From Verrucomicrobiota bacterium (GTDB taxonomy: Bacteria; Verrucomicrobiota; Verrucomicrobiia; Limisphaerales; UBA9464): a stretch of 64,000 nucleotides of DNA. Made by a program: the position numbers and the translations under genes. The stretch is taken from positions 33,317 through 97,316 of the forward strand of contig CANGKZ010000017.1 in NCBI GenBank assembly GCA_947454705.1. Direction: 5' to 3'. Under the pieces are notes generated by a model that was not told where the DNA came from, searched no databases, and worked only from the letters and a program-made list of their open reading frames with translations. Below, piece by piece: positions 56,662 through 64,000 of this stretch; within the stretch, counting starts at the first letter, position 1; every line of letters begins with the position of its first letter.

Positions 56662-57963
56662 TCAGGCGGAGATGCGGTCGGTGCCGATATACGGACGGAG
56701 CGCCTCGGGGATGAGCACGCTGCCATCGGCCTGCTGATGCGTTTCCACCAGCGCAACGAACAACCGCGCGAGCGCGGTGCCGGATCCGTTCAAGATGTGC
56801 GGGAAGCGGTTTTCGCCGGCTTCGGTCTTGTAGCGGAGGTTCATGCGACGCGCCTGGTAGTCCTCGCAGTTCGAGCAGCTGGAGACTTCCAGGTACGAAC
56901 CCTGTCCGGGCGCCCAGACTTCGATGTCGTAGGTCTTCGACGAGGAGAAGCCCATGTCGCCGGTGCAGAGATTGATGACGCGGTAATGCAGGCCGAGTCG
57001 CTTGAGAACGGTTTCGGCGTTGGTGACGAGCTGCTCCAATTCGTCATAGCCGGTTTCCGGGGTGACGATCTTGATGAGCTCCACCTTGTCGAACTGGTGC
57101 ACGCGGATCATGCCGCGGGTGCCCAGGCCTGCTGCACCGGCTTCGGCCCGGAAGCACGGGGAATAGGCCACGTAGCGCACCGGCAGCTGGGCTCCGGGGA
57201 GGATTTCCTCGCGATGAATGTTGGCCACCGGAGCTTCAGCCGTGGGAAGCAGGTACAGCTTGCCGAGGGTCGAACCATCGAGCCCTTCCTGCACCGCGTA
57301 GGCCTGGTCCTTGAACTTGGGGAACTGTCCCACGCCGAACATGCAATGCTCGCCGATGATGTACGGCGGAGCGACTTCACGGTAGCCGTGCTCGGCGGTG
57401 TGGAGATCGAGCAGGAAATTGATCAGCGCGCGTTCGAGTCGGGCGCCCCAGCCGGTGTAGAGCAGGAAGCCCGATCCGGACAACTTCGCGCCGCGGGCGA
57501 AGTCGATGAGCTTCAGCTTCTCGGCGAGTTCGATGTGGGTGAGCGGCTTGAAGGCGTAGTCGGGGCGGCTGCCGTGGACGCGGATCTCGGGATTGTCGGC
57601 GGCGTCCTTGCCCAGGGCCACGCTGCCGTGGGGGAGGTTGGGGATGCGTGCGAGCAGGGTGTCGCGGGCGGACTCGGCCTCGGCGACGATCTTGTCGAGT
57701 TCGGTGATGCGGTCCCCGATGGCTCGGGTCTCGGCCTTCTTGGCGTCGGCTTCGGCGATTTTCTTCTGGCCCATCAGCGCGCCGATCTCCTTGGAGACCG
57801 CATTGCGCTTGGCCTTCAGCTGCTCGACTTCCGCCAGGGCCACGCGGCGTTGCTCATCCAGCGCGAGCACTTCGGACACGCGGGATTCATCGCCGGCGTT
57901 TCGGGTGGCGAGTCGTTCACGGACAAAGTCGGGCTTCTCCCGCAGCAGCTTGATATCGAGCAT
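56662..57963 (-). CDS. serS: Seryl-tRNA synthetase
   Basis: The 433-residue class II synthetase starts MLDIKLLREKPDFVRERLATR, as usual, and forms a long N-terminal coiled-coil arm (about 30-105). Motif 2 is in SPCFRAEAGAAGLGTRGMIRVHQFDKVE and motif 3 in NGSGTALARLFVALVE; the serine-site residues lie in TAEAPVANIHREEIL and EVSSCSNCEDYQARRM. It charges tRNA-Ser with serine. The length is typical. The 2OG oxygenase gene follows after 7 bp, probably on the same transcript. Confidence 0.97.
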   Translation of the reverse strand: MLDIKLLREKPDFVRERLATRNAGDESRVSEVLALDEQRRVALAEVEQLKAKRNAVSKEIGALMGQKKIAEADAKKAETRAIGDRITELDKIVAEAESARDTLLARIPNLPHGSVALGKDAADNPEIRVHGSRPDYAFKPLTHIELAEKLKLIDFARGAKLSGSGFLLYTGWGARLERALINFLLDLHTAEHGYREVAPPYIIGEHCMFGVGQFPKFKDQAYAVQEGLDGSTLGKLYLLPTAEAPVANIHREEILPGAQLPVRYVAYSPCFRAEAGAAGLGTRGMIRVHQFDKVELIKIVTPETGYDELEQLVTNAETVLKRLGLHYRVINLCTGDMGFSSSKTYDIEVWAPGQGSYLEVSSCSNCEDYQARRMNLRYKTEAGENRFPHILNGSGTALARLFVALVETHQQADGSVLIPEALRPYIGTDRISA

Positions 57964-58073
57964 GGGGGGACAGTAGGGAAGAGGGGCGGAATGCGGCAAG
58001 CCGGGTGTTCCGGTGCCGGTTCCGCCTTTTTTGACGGCGTTGAATGCGAACGAGTCGGCGTGCCGCGTTTCGG

Positions 58074-59156
58074 CTAGAACTGCCGCGCGACCACCATGAA
58101 TGCGTAGCCCAAAGCTCCAGTGACCGGAAGGGTCAGGAACCAAGCCCACAAGATGCGCTCCACCACGCTCAACTTCAGGGCGCTGAATCGCTTGGCGCAT
58201 CCCACACCCATGATGCTGGTGGTGATGGCGTGGGTGGTGGATACGGGCATGCCGAAATTCTGGGCGACCATCAGAACACTGGCCGCAGTGGTTTCGGCGG
58301 CGAAGCCATGAATGGGCTGCAGACGCACCATCTTGTGTCCCATGGTTCGAATGATCCGCCATCCACCTGCCGCAGTGCCGGCGGCCATGGTCAGCGCGCA
58401 GATCACCTTGATCCAGGGGGCGATGAATTCCTTGCCGCCGGATTGAATCATCGGGTGACGCAGGAATTCGAGCCACTGCGGCACCGATTCCAGCGTGCCC
58501 GCCTTGGAGCCCGCAACGAGGGCGAGAGCGATGATGCCCATCGTCTTTTGCGCATCGTTGGAGCCGTGGCTGAACCCCATGTAGGCCGCGCTGGCCAGCT
58601 GGGCCTTGCCGAACACGAGTCCGACCGTGCGGGGACGCCAGTTCTGAATGATGAAGTAGAGCAGCGTCATCACCACAAACCCGATGGCGAATCCCGCGAG
58701 CGGCGAGGTGATCATGGGGATGATGACCTTGACCAAAATGCCCTTGCCCTCCCACCAGTGATTCTTGCCCGGCTCGTTCCAAATGATGGCGTGCCAGTTG
58801 CCGTGCGCGGTGGCGACGGTGGCCCCCACGAGTCCACCCACGAGCGCGTGCGTGGAACTGCTCGGGATGCCGAACCACCAGGTGAGCAGATTCCAGGTGA
58901 TGCCGGCGAGGATGGCGCAGATGAGTGTCTGCGTGGTGACGAACTCGGAATGTACGAGTCCGGAGCTGACACTCTTGGCCACGGCATTGCCCCAGAGGGC
59001 ACCGCCGAGGTTGGTGATCGCCGCGAGCAGAATGGCGAGACGCGGCGTGAGCACCTTGGTGGAGACCACGGTGGCGATGGAGTTCGCCGTGTCGTGGAAA
59101 CCGTTGATGTACTCAAACACCAGCGCCACGAGGATGACCGCAATGAGGAGCGTCAT
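58074..59156 (-). CDS. pit: Low-affinity inorganic phosphate transporter (Pit/PHO-4 family)
   Basis: This 360-residue membrane protein has the two PHO-4 repeats: YINGFHDTANSIATVVSTKVLTPR near the N terminus and GFSHGSNDAQKTMGIIALAL in the second half, each followed by an SSS/STTHA segment (FGIPSSSTHALVGG; GMPVSTTHAITTSIMG). It imports phosphate as a metal-phosphate symporter. The DUF47 gene lies 11 bp upstream on the same strand, the standard Pit accessory pairing. Confidence 0.95.
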   Translation of the reverse strand: MTLLIAVILVALVFEYINGFHDTANSIATVVSTKVLTPRLAILLAAITNLGGALWGNAVAKSVSSGLVHSEFVTTQTLICAILAGITWNLLTWWFGIPSSSTHALVGGLVGATVATAHGNWHAIIWNEPGKNHWWEGKGILVKVIIPMITSPLAGFAIGFVVMTLLYFIIQNWRPRTVGLVFGKAQLASAAYMGFSHGSNDAQKTMGIIALALVAGSKAGTLESVPQWLEFLRHPMIQSGGKEFIAPWIKVICALTMAAGTAAGGWRIIRTMGHKMVRLQPIHGFAAETTAASVLMVAQNFGMPVSTTHAITTSIMGVGCAKRFSALKLSVVERILWAWFLTLPVTGALGYAFMVVARQF

Positions 59157-59167
59157 GGCGACTGCGC

Positions 59168-59797
59168 TCAGGAGTTTTTCAACACGATGTGGAAGATCAC
59201 GTTGCCGGCGTCACGGCAGCGGTCCACGACCTTCTCGAGCAGCTCGTACAAATCCTTCAGCGCGATCACGCGCACCGGATCGCTCTCGCCGTTGTACAGG
59301 CCGCGGAGCAGTTCGATCATCAGCTTGTCGGCCTCGCCTTCGAGGTACTGCAGGCGGTCGTTCTGTTCCTTGACCACGTCGAGCTTCGACTCGCGGAGGT
59401 GCTTTACCAGCAGCAGGACGGTGTCGGTGGCGCTTTCGAGCAACTGCACCTGGCGGCTGAAATCCGAGGCACCCACCAGGTGGCGGCAGAGCAGCAGGCG
59501 TTCGCCGAATTTCTCCAGCGTCTTGGGAATTTTGTAGAGCGCGTTGCTCAGGGCCTCGATGTCCTCGCGTTCGAGCGGCGTGACAAACGTTTGGGTAAGT
59601 CGTTCGCTGATCTCCGCAGTGATGCGCTTGTCCTTCTTTCGGAGTAGGGCGAATTCGTCGAGCGAAGTGGTGGCCTTGTCGGGCGCGCTGAGCAATCTCA
59701 CTGCGAGGCGCACACTTTCACGTGCCTCGGCGGCGGATTTTTCCAGGAGATCAAAAAAGACGTCGTCACGTCCCAAAAGGCGCTGCAATGAGAACAT
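59168..59797 (-). CDS. DUF47 family (PhoU-like) Pit accessory protein
   Basis: The 209-residue all-helical protein matches DUF47/PhoU-like Pit accessory proteins: FFDLLEKSAAEARESVRLAVRLL, DKRITAEISERLTQTFVTPLEREDIEALSNALYKI and LKDLYELLEKVVDRCRDAGNVIFHIVLKNS. The TPLEREDI motif is characteristic. It is thought to regulate the partner transporter at the membrane. The ATG at 59795-59797 opens a two-gene operon with the Pit gene. Confidence 0.92.
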   Translation of the reverse strand: MFSLQRLLGRDDVFFDLLEKSAAEARESVRLAVRLLSAPDKATTSLDEFALLRKKDKRITAEISERLTQTFVTPLEREDIEALSNALYKIPKTLEKFGERLLLCRHLVGASDFSRQVQLLESATDTVLLLVKHLRESKLDVVKEQNDRLQYLEGEADKLMIELLRGLYNGESDPVRVIALKDLYELLEKVVDRCRDAGNVIFHIVLKNS

Positions 59798-59991
59798 GTC
59801 CGAATCCTGTCAGTCGATGTCCTCGGTGGCAATCCTTGGGAGTGGACTTGCGACTCGCCCGAACTTCCGTCTTGCGGCCTCGCGGGTCTCGCGTAGTTTC
59901 GCTCCGCGTTCGGCACGCAACGACAACCCAAACGTTGCAATCTCTCGAACGTTCCAACCGCATTTAGGCCGATTGCTTTTTAGCTGATGCC

Positions 59992-60717
59992 ATGAGCGCA
60001 ACTGCCGCCGCTCCGGTGACCAATCAAGCGTACCGGGTTCACGACGACCTGAACCGGGAGTCGCTGCCGCAAACTCAGCAGGACCCAAGCCGCAAGCTGG
60101 CTTGGATGAATGCGGTGTGTGCGACCGTCCTTGGAGTGGGCATTTTCTTCCACAGCGAAGCCAAGAAGTTCGAGTTCCACATCGATATGGTGGAATCGCT
60201 TCCTGTCGTGATTCCGGAATTTGTTCCAGAAACCACCCCGCCTCAGGTCCAGGAAAAGGTGGAGGAGGAATCCAGCGATCAGCCCACCGATGCCCCGGCC
60301 GTCCCCGTGGTGGTTGCCCCGGCCGATGCGCCCGCCAATTTTGCGGTCACCGTGACCGGCCCGACCATTCAAGCGGCAGACTTTAAATACGTTCCCCCTC
60401 CACCCCGGGTGACCTCCCGCGCCGCGTCCGCGCCGAGCGGCCCGACGATCTTCAACAAGGGTGGTGCTTCAACGGACGGAGGAAGTTACCCCGATGTCCC
60501 TTACCCGCGCGATGCCTTGATGCGGCGTGAGACGGGCGAAGTGCAGTTGTACGTCGTCGTCACCGAAGAGGGAGCCCCTGAAAAGGTCGAAGTCCGCATC
60601 AGCAGCGGCTCGCCGGTATTGGACCGCAGTTCCCGTCAGCACGTGAAAAACTTCTGGCGCTGGCCGGCCGGACCGAGACGGGAATACCTCGTGCCCATTG
60701 AGTTTGTGATCCGCTGA
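59992..60717 (+). CDS. tonB: TonB-family energy transducer
   Basis: The 241-residue protein has an N-terminal cytoplasmic stretch, one membrane helix (LAWMNAVCATVLGVGIFFH), a Pro/Glu/Val-rich periplasmic spacer (VIPEFVPETTPPQVQEKVEEE...), and a C-terminal TonB domain (PYPRDALMRRETGEVQLYVVVTEEGAPEKVEVRISSGSPVLDRSS...NFWRWP). It transmits proton-motive force to outer-membrane receptors; two such receptors are encoded in this window. ExbB and two ExbD genes follow in order, so the full complex is one operon. Confidence 0.9.
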   Translation: MSATAAAPVTNQAYRVHDDLNRESLPQTQQDPSRKLAWMNAVCATVLGVGIFFHSEAKKFEFHIDMVESLPVVIPEFVPETTPPQVQEKVEEESSDQPTDAPAVPVVVAPADAPANFAVTVTGPTIQAADFKYVPPPPRVTSRAASAPSGPTIFNKGGASTDGGSYPDVPYPRDALMRRETGEVQLYVVVTEEGAPEKVEVRISSGSPVLDRSSRQHVKNFWRWPAGPRREYLVPIEFVIR

Positions 60718-60803
60718 GCGCTGTTTTCCCTTTCCCAACGATTCCTGCTGTTTGATTCCCGAGACACCCTGAACCTCCGAACGCGAAAGAACCCGAACCC
60801 ACT

Positions 60804-61472
60804 ATGCTCCTAGCCAACGTAGCCGTTCAATTTTTCAAAGATGGCGGGCCCATCATGTACCCGATCCTCGTGGTGTCCCTTGTGGCGCTCGCCGTGGTGT
60901 CGGAGCGTTTCTTCTGGTGGGTTCGCGAATCCTCCAAGCGCGATGCCGATGCGTTGGAAAAGGTGCTCGCTGCGATGGAGAATGGTGACTTCAAGTCCGC
61001 CCTTCAGCATTCCCGCGGATCGGAAGATCCCGTGGTGCGCATGATTTTTCGCGGATTGAGCCACGTGCACGGATCGCTCTCCGGCGCGTTGAAGGTGGCG
61101 GCCGGCGCCGAAATCAAGCGCGCGGGCCGGTTCCTGATGCTCATCGATACCTGCATCACCGTTGCCCCGCTCCTCGGACTGCTCGGAACGGTCACCGGCA
61201 TCATGGGATCGTTCAAGGCGGTCGGCGGCAATGAGCTCGCCGTCAGCGCGGTTTCCGGCGGCATCGGCGAGGCACTCATCGCCACCGCCTGCGGTCTTGG
61301 CATCGCGATCTTCTGTCTCCTTCCGTTCAACTACTTCAATGAACGCGTGGCCAAGTTGACCTTTGAGTTGGAGACGGCCGCCACGAACGTCGAGGTGATG
61401 GTCACCCGCGCCAAGCAGGAAGGGTTTGATACGATGACCTTCCGTCGCGAAACCGCTGCGGAAACGACCTAA
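60804..61472 (+). CDS. exbB: ExbB/TolQ/MotA-family proton channel protein
   Basis: The 222-residue protein has three membrane helices (IMYPILVVSLVALAVVSERFFWW; MLIDTCITVAPLLGLLGTVTGIMGSF; EALIATACGLGIAIFCLLPFNYF) with the APLLGLLGTVTGIM core of the MotA/TolQ/ExbB family. With ExbD it forms the motor that powers TonB. It starts 86 bp after tonB and is followed 11 bp later by the first exbD gene. Confidence 0.94.
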   Translation: MLLANVAVQFFKDGGPIMYPILVVSLVALAVVSERFFWWVRESSKRDADALEKVLAAMENGDFKSALQHSRGSEDPVVRMIFRGLSHVHGSLSGALKVAAGAEIKRAGRFLMLIDTCITVAPLLGLLGTVTGIMGSFKAVGGNELAVSAVSGGIGEALIATACGLGIAIFCLLPFNYFNERVAKLTFELETAATNVEVMVTRAKQEGFDTMTFRRETAAETT

Positions 61473-61483
61473 AACCTCTTCCG

Positions 61484-61903
61484 ATGCGCCTGCTCTCATC
61501 GCCAGTGCCGCAGCGGAAGGCACGCATTGAGATCATCCCGTTGATCGACGTGATGTTCTTCCTGCTGGCCTCGTTCATGATGGTCAGTCTTTCGCTGCAG
61601 AACATGCAGTCCAAGCGGATGTCGCTTCCGGACGCGGTCACGGCCAGGCCGGACTTCAAGCCCGACATCTTCAACATCGGCGTGGACAAGACGGGCAACG
61701 TCTCGGTGGGCAAGACCAACATCCAGATCGAGAAGCTCGACGAGATGCTTGCCGCCGCGTTGAAGCGCAACACGAACGCCCCGGTGTTCGTGACCGCCGA
61801 TCGCGACACGCTCCACGGTTCGGTCAATCGCGTTCTCGACCGCGTCCGCCGCGCAGGCGTTCAGCGGGTCGCGTTCACGGTCGATTCCAAACCGGCCAAG
61901 TAA
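61484..61903 (+). CDS. exbD: ExbD/TolR biopolymer transport protein 1
   Basis: The 139-residue protein has a short basic cytoplasmic N terminus and one membrane helix with the essential Asp (IEIIPLIDVMFFLLASFMM). The periplasmic domain includes VFVTADRDTLHGSVNRVLDRVRRAG. It follows exbB by 11 bp. It shares the membrane segment almost exactly with the next gene product, but the two differ in the periplasmic part, which suggests a heteromeric ExbD pair. Confidence 0.94.
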   Translation: MRLLSSPVPQRKARIEIIPLIDVMFFLLASFMMVSLSLQNMQSKRMSLPDAVTARPDFKPDIFNIGVDKTGNVSVGKTNIQIEKLDEMLAAALKRNTNAPVFVTADRDTLHGSVNRVLDRVRRAGVQRVAFTVDSKPAK

Positions 61904-61948
61904 GTGTAAACCTTCCCACGTTTCGCAGTTCCCCAACCCCTCATCCTC

Positions 61949-62374
61949 ATGGCAGGCGGCGGTTCCTCATCCTCAGTCGGCGGCCGAAAAAAGGCGCGCA
62001 TCGAGATCATCCCGCTCATCGACGTCATGTTCTTCCTGCTGGCATCGTTCATGATGGTGAGTCTCTCGATGCAGAAGCTCCAGGTGATCAAGATGGATCT
62101 TCCCACCGCGGTTGCCCAGAAAACGTCCAAGAAGCCCGATGTGTTCAACATCGAGATCTCCCGCACGGGGGATATCTCGGTGGATTCGAAGCGCATGTCG
62201 CTCATCGAAATGGAAAAGGCGCTCAAGGAACGCATCGCGGCGAACACGAATCTGCCGGTCTACATCAAGGCCGACCAGAAGGCGACCCACGGAATGGTCA
62301 TCAACATCCTCGACGTGGTGAAGGGTGACGGCGCCCCGAAGGTCTCTTTTGCGATTGAACCTCCGAAGGATTGA
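61949..62374 (+). CDS. exbD: ExbD/TolR biopolymer transport protein 2
   Basis: The 141-residue protein has a Gly/Ser-rich N terminus (MAGGGSSSSVGGRKKAR), the same IEIIPLIDVMFFLLASFMM helix with its Asp as ExbD 1, and a periplasmic domain with LPVYIKADQKATHGMVINILDVVKGDG. It is the second ExbD paralogue of the TonB operon, 45 bp after the first. Paired ExbD genes are common in this type of Gram-negative bacterium. Confidence 0.94.
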   Translation: MAGGGSSSSVGGRKKARIEIIPLIDVMFFLLASFMMVSLSMQKLQVIKMDLPTAVAQKTSKKPDVFNIEISRTGDISVDSKRMSLIEMEKALKERIAANTNLPVYIKADQKATHGMVINILDVVKGDGAPKVSFAIEPPKD

Positions 62375-62389
62375 GCGCATGGGGCGTGG

Positions 62390-63667
62390 GTGATCGACAC
62401 CGTGTCCACGCCTTCTTTCATTCCGCGCCCGTTCACCGACCGGGCATTGACGCTCGGCTTACTGATATTCTCCGCCGCTGCGGTGGCCACCCAAGCGGCG
62501 GATTGGCCCCAGTTTCTCGGACCCAACCGCGACGGCATTGCCCCCGGTTCGCCGAAACTCGCCGACTCTTTTCCCGGAGGCTCTCCCAAAAAACTCTGGA
62601 GCGTGGACGTGGGGCAGGGCTTCGCCGGCCCGGTGGTGTCCAGCAATCGCGTGGTGATCTTCCACCGACTCGGCAACCAGGACGTCACCGAAGCACTGGA
62701 GGCCTCAACCGGGGCCCGCGTATGGCGAAAGGAATCCCCCACCGATTACTCGGATGATTTCGGATTCGACGAAGGTCCCCGCGCGTGCCCGACGGTTGTT
62801 GAGGGGCGCATCTACACCCACAGCGCCGATGGAATCGTGGAATGCCGTCGGATGGAGGATGGCGTTCGAATCTGGGAGGTGGACACCAAGACCAAGTTTC
62901 AGTCCGACAAGGGATTCTTCGGCCGTGCCGCCGCTCCGCTCGTTGTGGGCGGACGCTTGTTCCTCAACCTCGGTGGACGCGATGGTGCAGGCGTGGTGGC
63001 CTTTTCCGCCGAGTCCGGCGCGCTGCTGTGGAAGGCCACCGACGATGAGGCGGGTTATGCCTCGCCGGTGTTCTGGATCCCGTCATCGCCCCCCACGGTC
63101 CTGTTCTTCAATCGCGGTGGGCTCCGTGCCGTCGAGGCGGCGACCGGAAAAATCCGTGCTTCGCATCCCTGGCGCGCGCGCATGCACGCCTCCGTGAACG
63201 CGGCCACCCCGCTGATCTCCGGCGACGAAGTCCTACTCACCTCGAGCTACGGCACCGGCGCCACGCTGCTGCGTTGGAAGGGTTCCAATTTTGATACCGT
63301 GTGGTCGGGCGATGACAGCCTTTCGGCCCACTACGCCACGCCGGTTCGGCTGGGCGGATTGCTCTTTGGATTTCACGGGCGGCAGGAAACCGGCGCTGCG
63401 CTGCGGTGTGTGGACTGGGCCACCGGCAAGGTGAAGTGGGACTCGGGCACCCTCGGATCCGGAACCGTCGCCGTGGCGGGGGATCAACTGGTGGTGCTGC
63501 TGGAATCGGGCGAACTTGTGATCGCTCCAGCGGTCGGCGACTCCTTCAGTCCCAAGGTTCGCTGCCAGATTCTCGGAACCGGGTTGCGCGCCCCCTTTGC
63601 CCTCGCCGACGGAATGCTGGTGGCTCGGGACAAAAAGAAACTCGCCGCCTTCGACCTCCGGCACTGA
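62390..63667 (+). CDS. Secreted PQQ-like beta-propeller protein
   Basis: The 425-residue protein has a signal region (LTLGLLIFSAAAVATQAA) followed by DWPQFLGPNRDGIAPGSP, the typical opening of planctomycete/verrucomicrobial PQQ-binding-like propellers. Repeats of the form ALEASTGARVWRKE, VECRRMEDGVRIWEV, AFSAESGALLWKA and RCVDWATGKVKWDSG form the blades. No PQQ-enzyme catalytic residues stand out, so a binding or scaffold role (BamB-like fold) is likelier than dehydrogenase activity. The start is GTG at 62390, 15 bp after the second exbD stop. Confidence 0.86.
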   Translation: MIDTVSTPSFIPRPFTDRALTLGLLIFSAAAVATQAADWPQFLGPNRDGIAPGSPKLADSFPGGSPKKLWSVDVGQGFAGPVVSSNRVVIFHRLGNQDVTEALEASTGARVWRKESPTDYSDDFGFDEGPRACPTVVEGRIYTHSADGIVECRRMEDGVRIWEVDTKTKFQSDKGFFGRAAAPLVVGGRLFLNLGGRDGAGVVAFSAESGALLWKATDDEAGYASPVFWIPSSPPTVLFFNRGGLRAVEAATGKIRASHPWRARMHASVNAATPLISGDEVLLTSSYGTGATLLRWKGSNFDTVWSGDDSLSAHYATPVRLGGLLFGFHGRQETGAALRCVDWATGKVKWDSGTLGSGTVAVAGDQLVVLLESGELVIAPAVGDSFSPKVRCQILGTGLRAPFALADGMLVARDKKKLAAFDLRH

Positions 63668-63699
63668 GCCTGGTCCAAGAACCCGCATCGCGAGGCGTT

Positions 63700-64000
63700 G
63701 GTCAAGTCCGGGTCAGGATTTGACACTCTTGCGAGTAGGTCAGGAGAGAGGCTGGGTTAGGATTGTGGAGGTCGGCGCCTGGGATAACTGCCGATTTGAG
63801 ACGTCCGTTGAACCCGGGGTTCGCGGCTCAAATCGTGCTTGGTGGGGCCCCGGCGCCGGGCTCCACAAGCCGGCGACTTGGGAGTGCTCGTCTTCAAGCC
63901 ACCAAGCTGTGGGCTTCATGCGGCGTGCGGTAGTCCAGCGACGTATGCGGTCGGCGTTCATTGTAGAGCCTGATTGCCTCCTCGACGCTCGCTCGCGCCA
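63700..64000 (-). mobile_element. Right end of an IS3-family insertion sequence (partial)
   Basis: The transposase C terminus (63894-64000) runs off the right edge, and the 190 bp beyond its stop would hold the right terminal inverted repeat. The boundary is not proven. The region near 63700-63725 is my best guess, since unrelated sequence begins close to the propeller gene stop. No target-site duplication can be checked without the other end. Confidence 0.5.
63894..64000 (-). CDS. IS3-family transposase OrfB, C-terminal fragment (continues beyond window)
   Basis: The 34 visible residues read ARASVEEAIRLYNERRPH followed by TSLDYRTPHEAHSLVA and a stop. YNxxRPHxSLxYxTPxE is the hallmark end of the rve integrase-core transposases of IS3-type elements, with the last catalytic Glu of the DDE triad lying just upstream, off the window. 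It is open at the right edge, so whether the transposase is intact cannot be judged. Confidence 0.9.
   Translation of the reverse strand, partial: ARASVEEAIRLYNERRPHTSLDYRTPHEAHSLVA

Overview
The window is one contiguous piece of a high-GC, Gram-negative bacterial chromosome, most likely a verrucomicrobium (Verrucomicrobiota; Pedosphaera/Limisphaera-like lineages are my best guess). The reasons are the mix of DUF1501/DUF1800 secreted protein pairs, FG-GAP proteins with haem motifs, ECF sigma factors next to anti-sigma/VWA fusions, several TonB-dependent receptors, and intergenic palindromic repeats of a kind I associate with that phylum. There is no rRNA, no tRNA I could confirm, no CRISPR array and no phage. 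Coding density is high. Many genes overlap by ATGA, and GTG/TTG starts are common.

Region by region: (A) 1-7.9 kb, minus strand: a tRNA U34 hydroxylase (TrhO) running off the left edge with an RluA-like C-terminal extension, a VOC protein, a dihaem/FG-GAP protein, and a DUF1501-DUF1800 pair. (B) 8-21.1 kb: a tandem GTP-cyclohydrolase-II-like protein and a SIS protein on the plus strand face a long minus-strand run of flavodoxin-like protein, NMT1/THI5-type binding protein, DUF3891, ABC permease, ABC ATPase, CocE-type hydrolase, creatininase-family amidohydrolase, FAD oxidase and a small nucleobase/nucleoside deaminase. A plus-strand amidase diverges from these. (C) 21.5-28.7 kb, plus strand: TonB receptor, NMT1-type lipoprotein, 8-oxoguanine-deaminase-like amidohydrolase, second NMT1-type binding protein, DUF2165 membrane protein, RidA. 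(D) 28.7-35.2 kb: TPR protein, small basic secreted protein, ECF sigma operon with a Spy-like protein, halogenase-like flavoprotein, a duplicated 176-bp palindromic element, rnhB and yraN. (E) 35.2-42 kb: TonB receptor with a His-rich small membrane protein and a candidate metal-regulator operator, then an ECF sigma factor with an anti-sigma/VWA fusion. (F) 42-48 kb: Fe-ADH-like protein, ABM monooxygenase, glycogen synthase, repeat-rich spacer, dimethylglycine-dehydrogenase-like FAD/GcvT protein. (G) 48-53 kb: EF-hand protein and DUF3500 protein, divergent from a histidine kinase/OmpR-type regulator pair. (H) 53-56 kb: SbtA-type bicarbonate transporter, exported beta-carbonic anhydrase, divergent LysR regulator. 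(I) 56-64 kb: 2OG-Fe(II) oxygenase with serS, Pit phosphate transporter with DUF47, TonB-ExbB-ExbD-ExbD, a PQQ-type beta-propeller, and the end of an IS3-family element.

The most interesting block is B plus C. Together they hold outer-membrane uptake, three related NMT1-type binding proteins, one ABC permease/ATPase and a set of C-N bond hydrolases and deaminases: 8-oxoguanine-deaminase-like, nucleoside-deaminase-like, creatininase-like, amidase, GTP-cyclohydrolase-II-like tandem, FAD and FMN enzymes, and RidA. I infer a scavenging and ring-opening route for oxidised purines, pterins or related N-heterocycles that I do not recognise as a described pathway. The window's own TonB-ExbBD system (60-62.4 kb) could energise the receptors.
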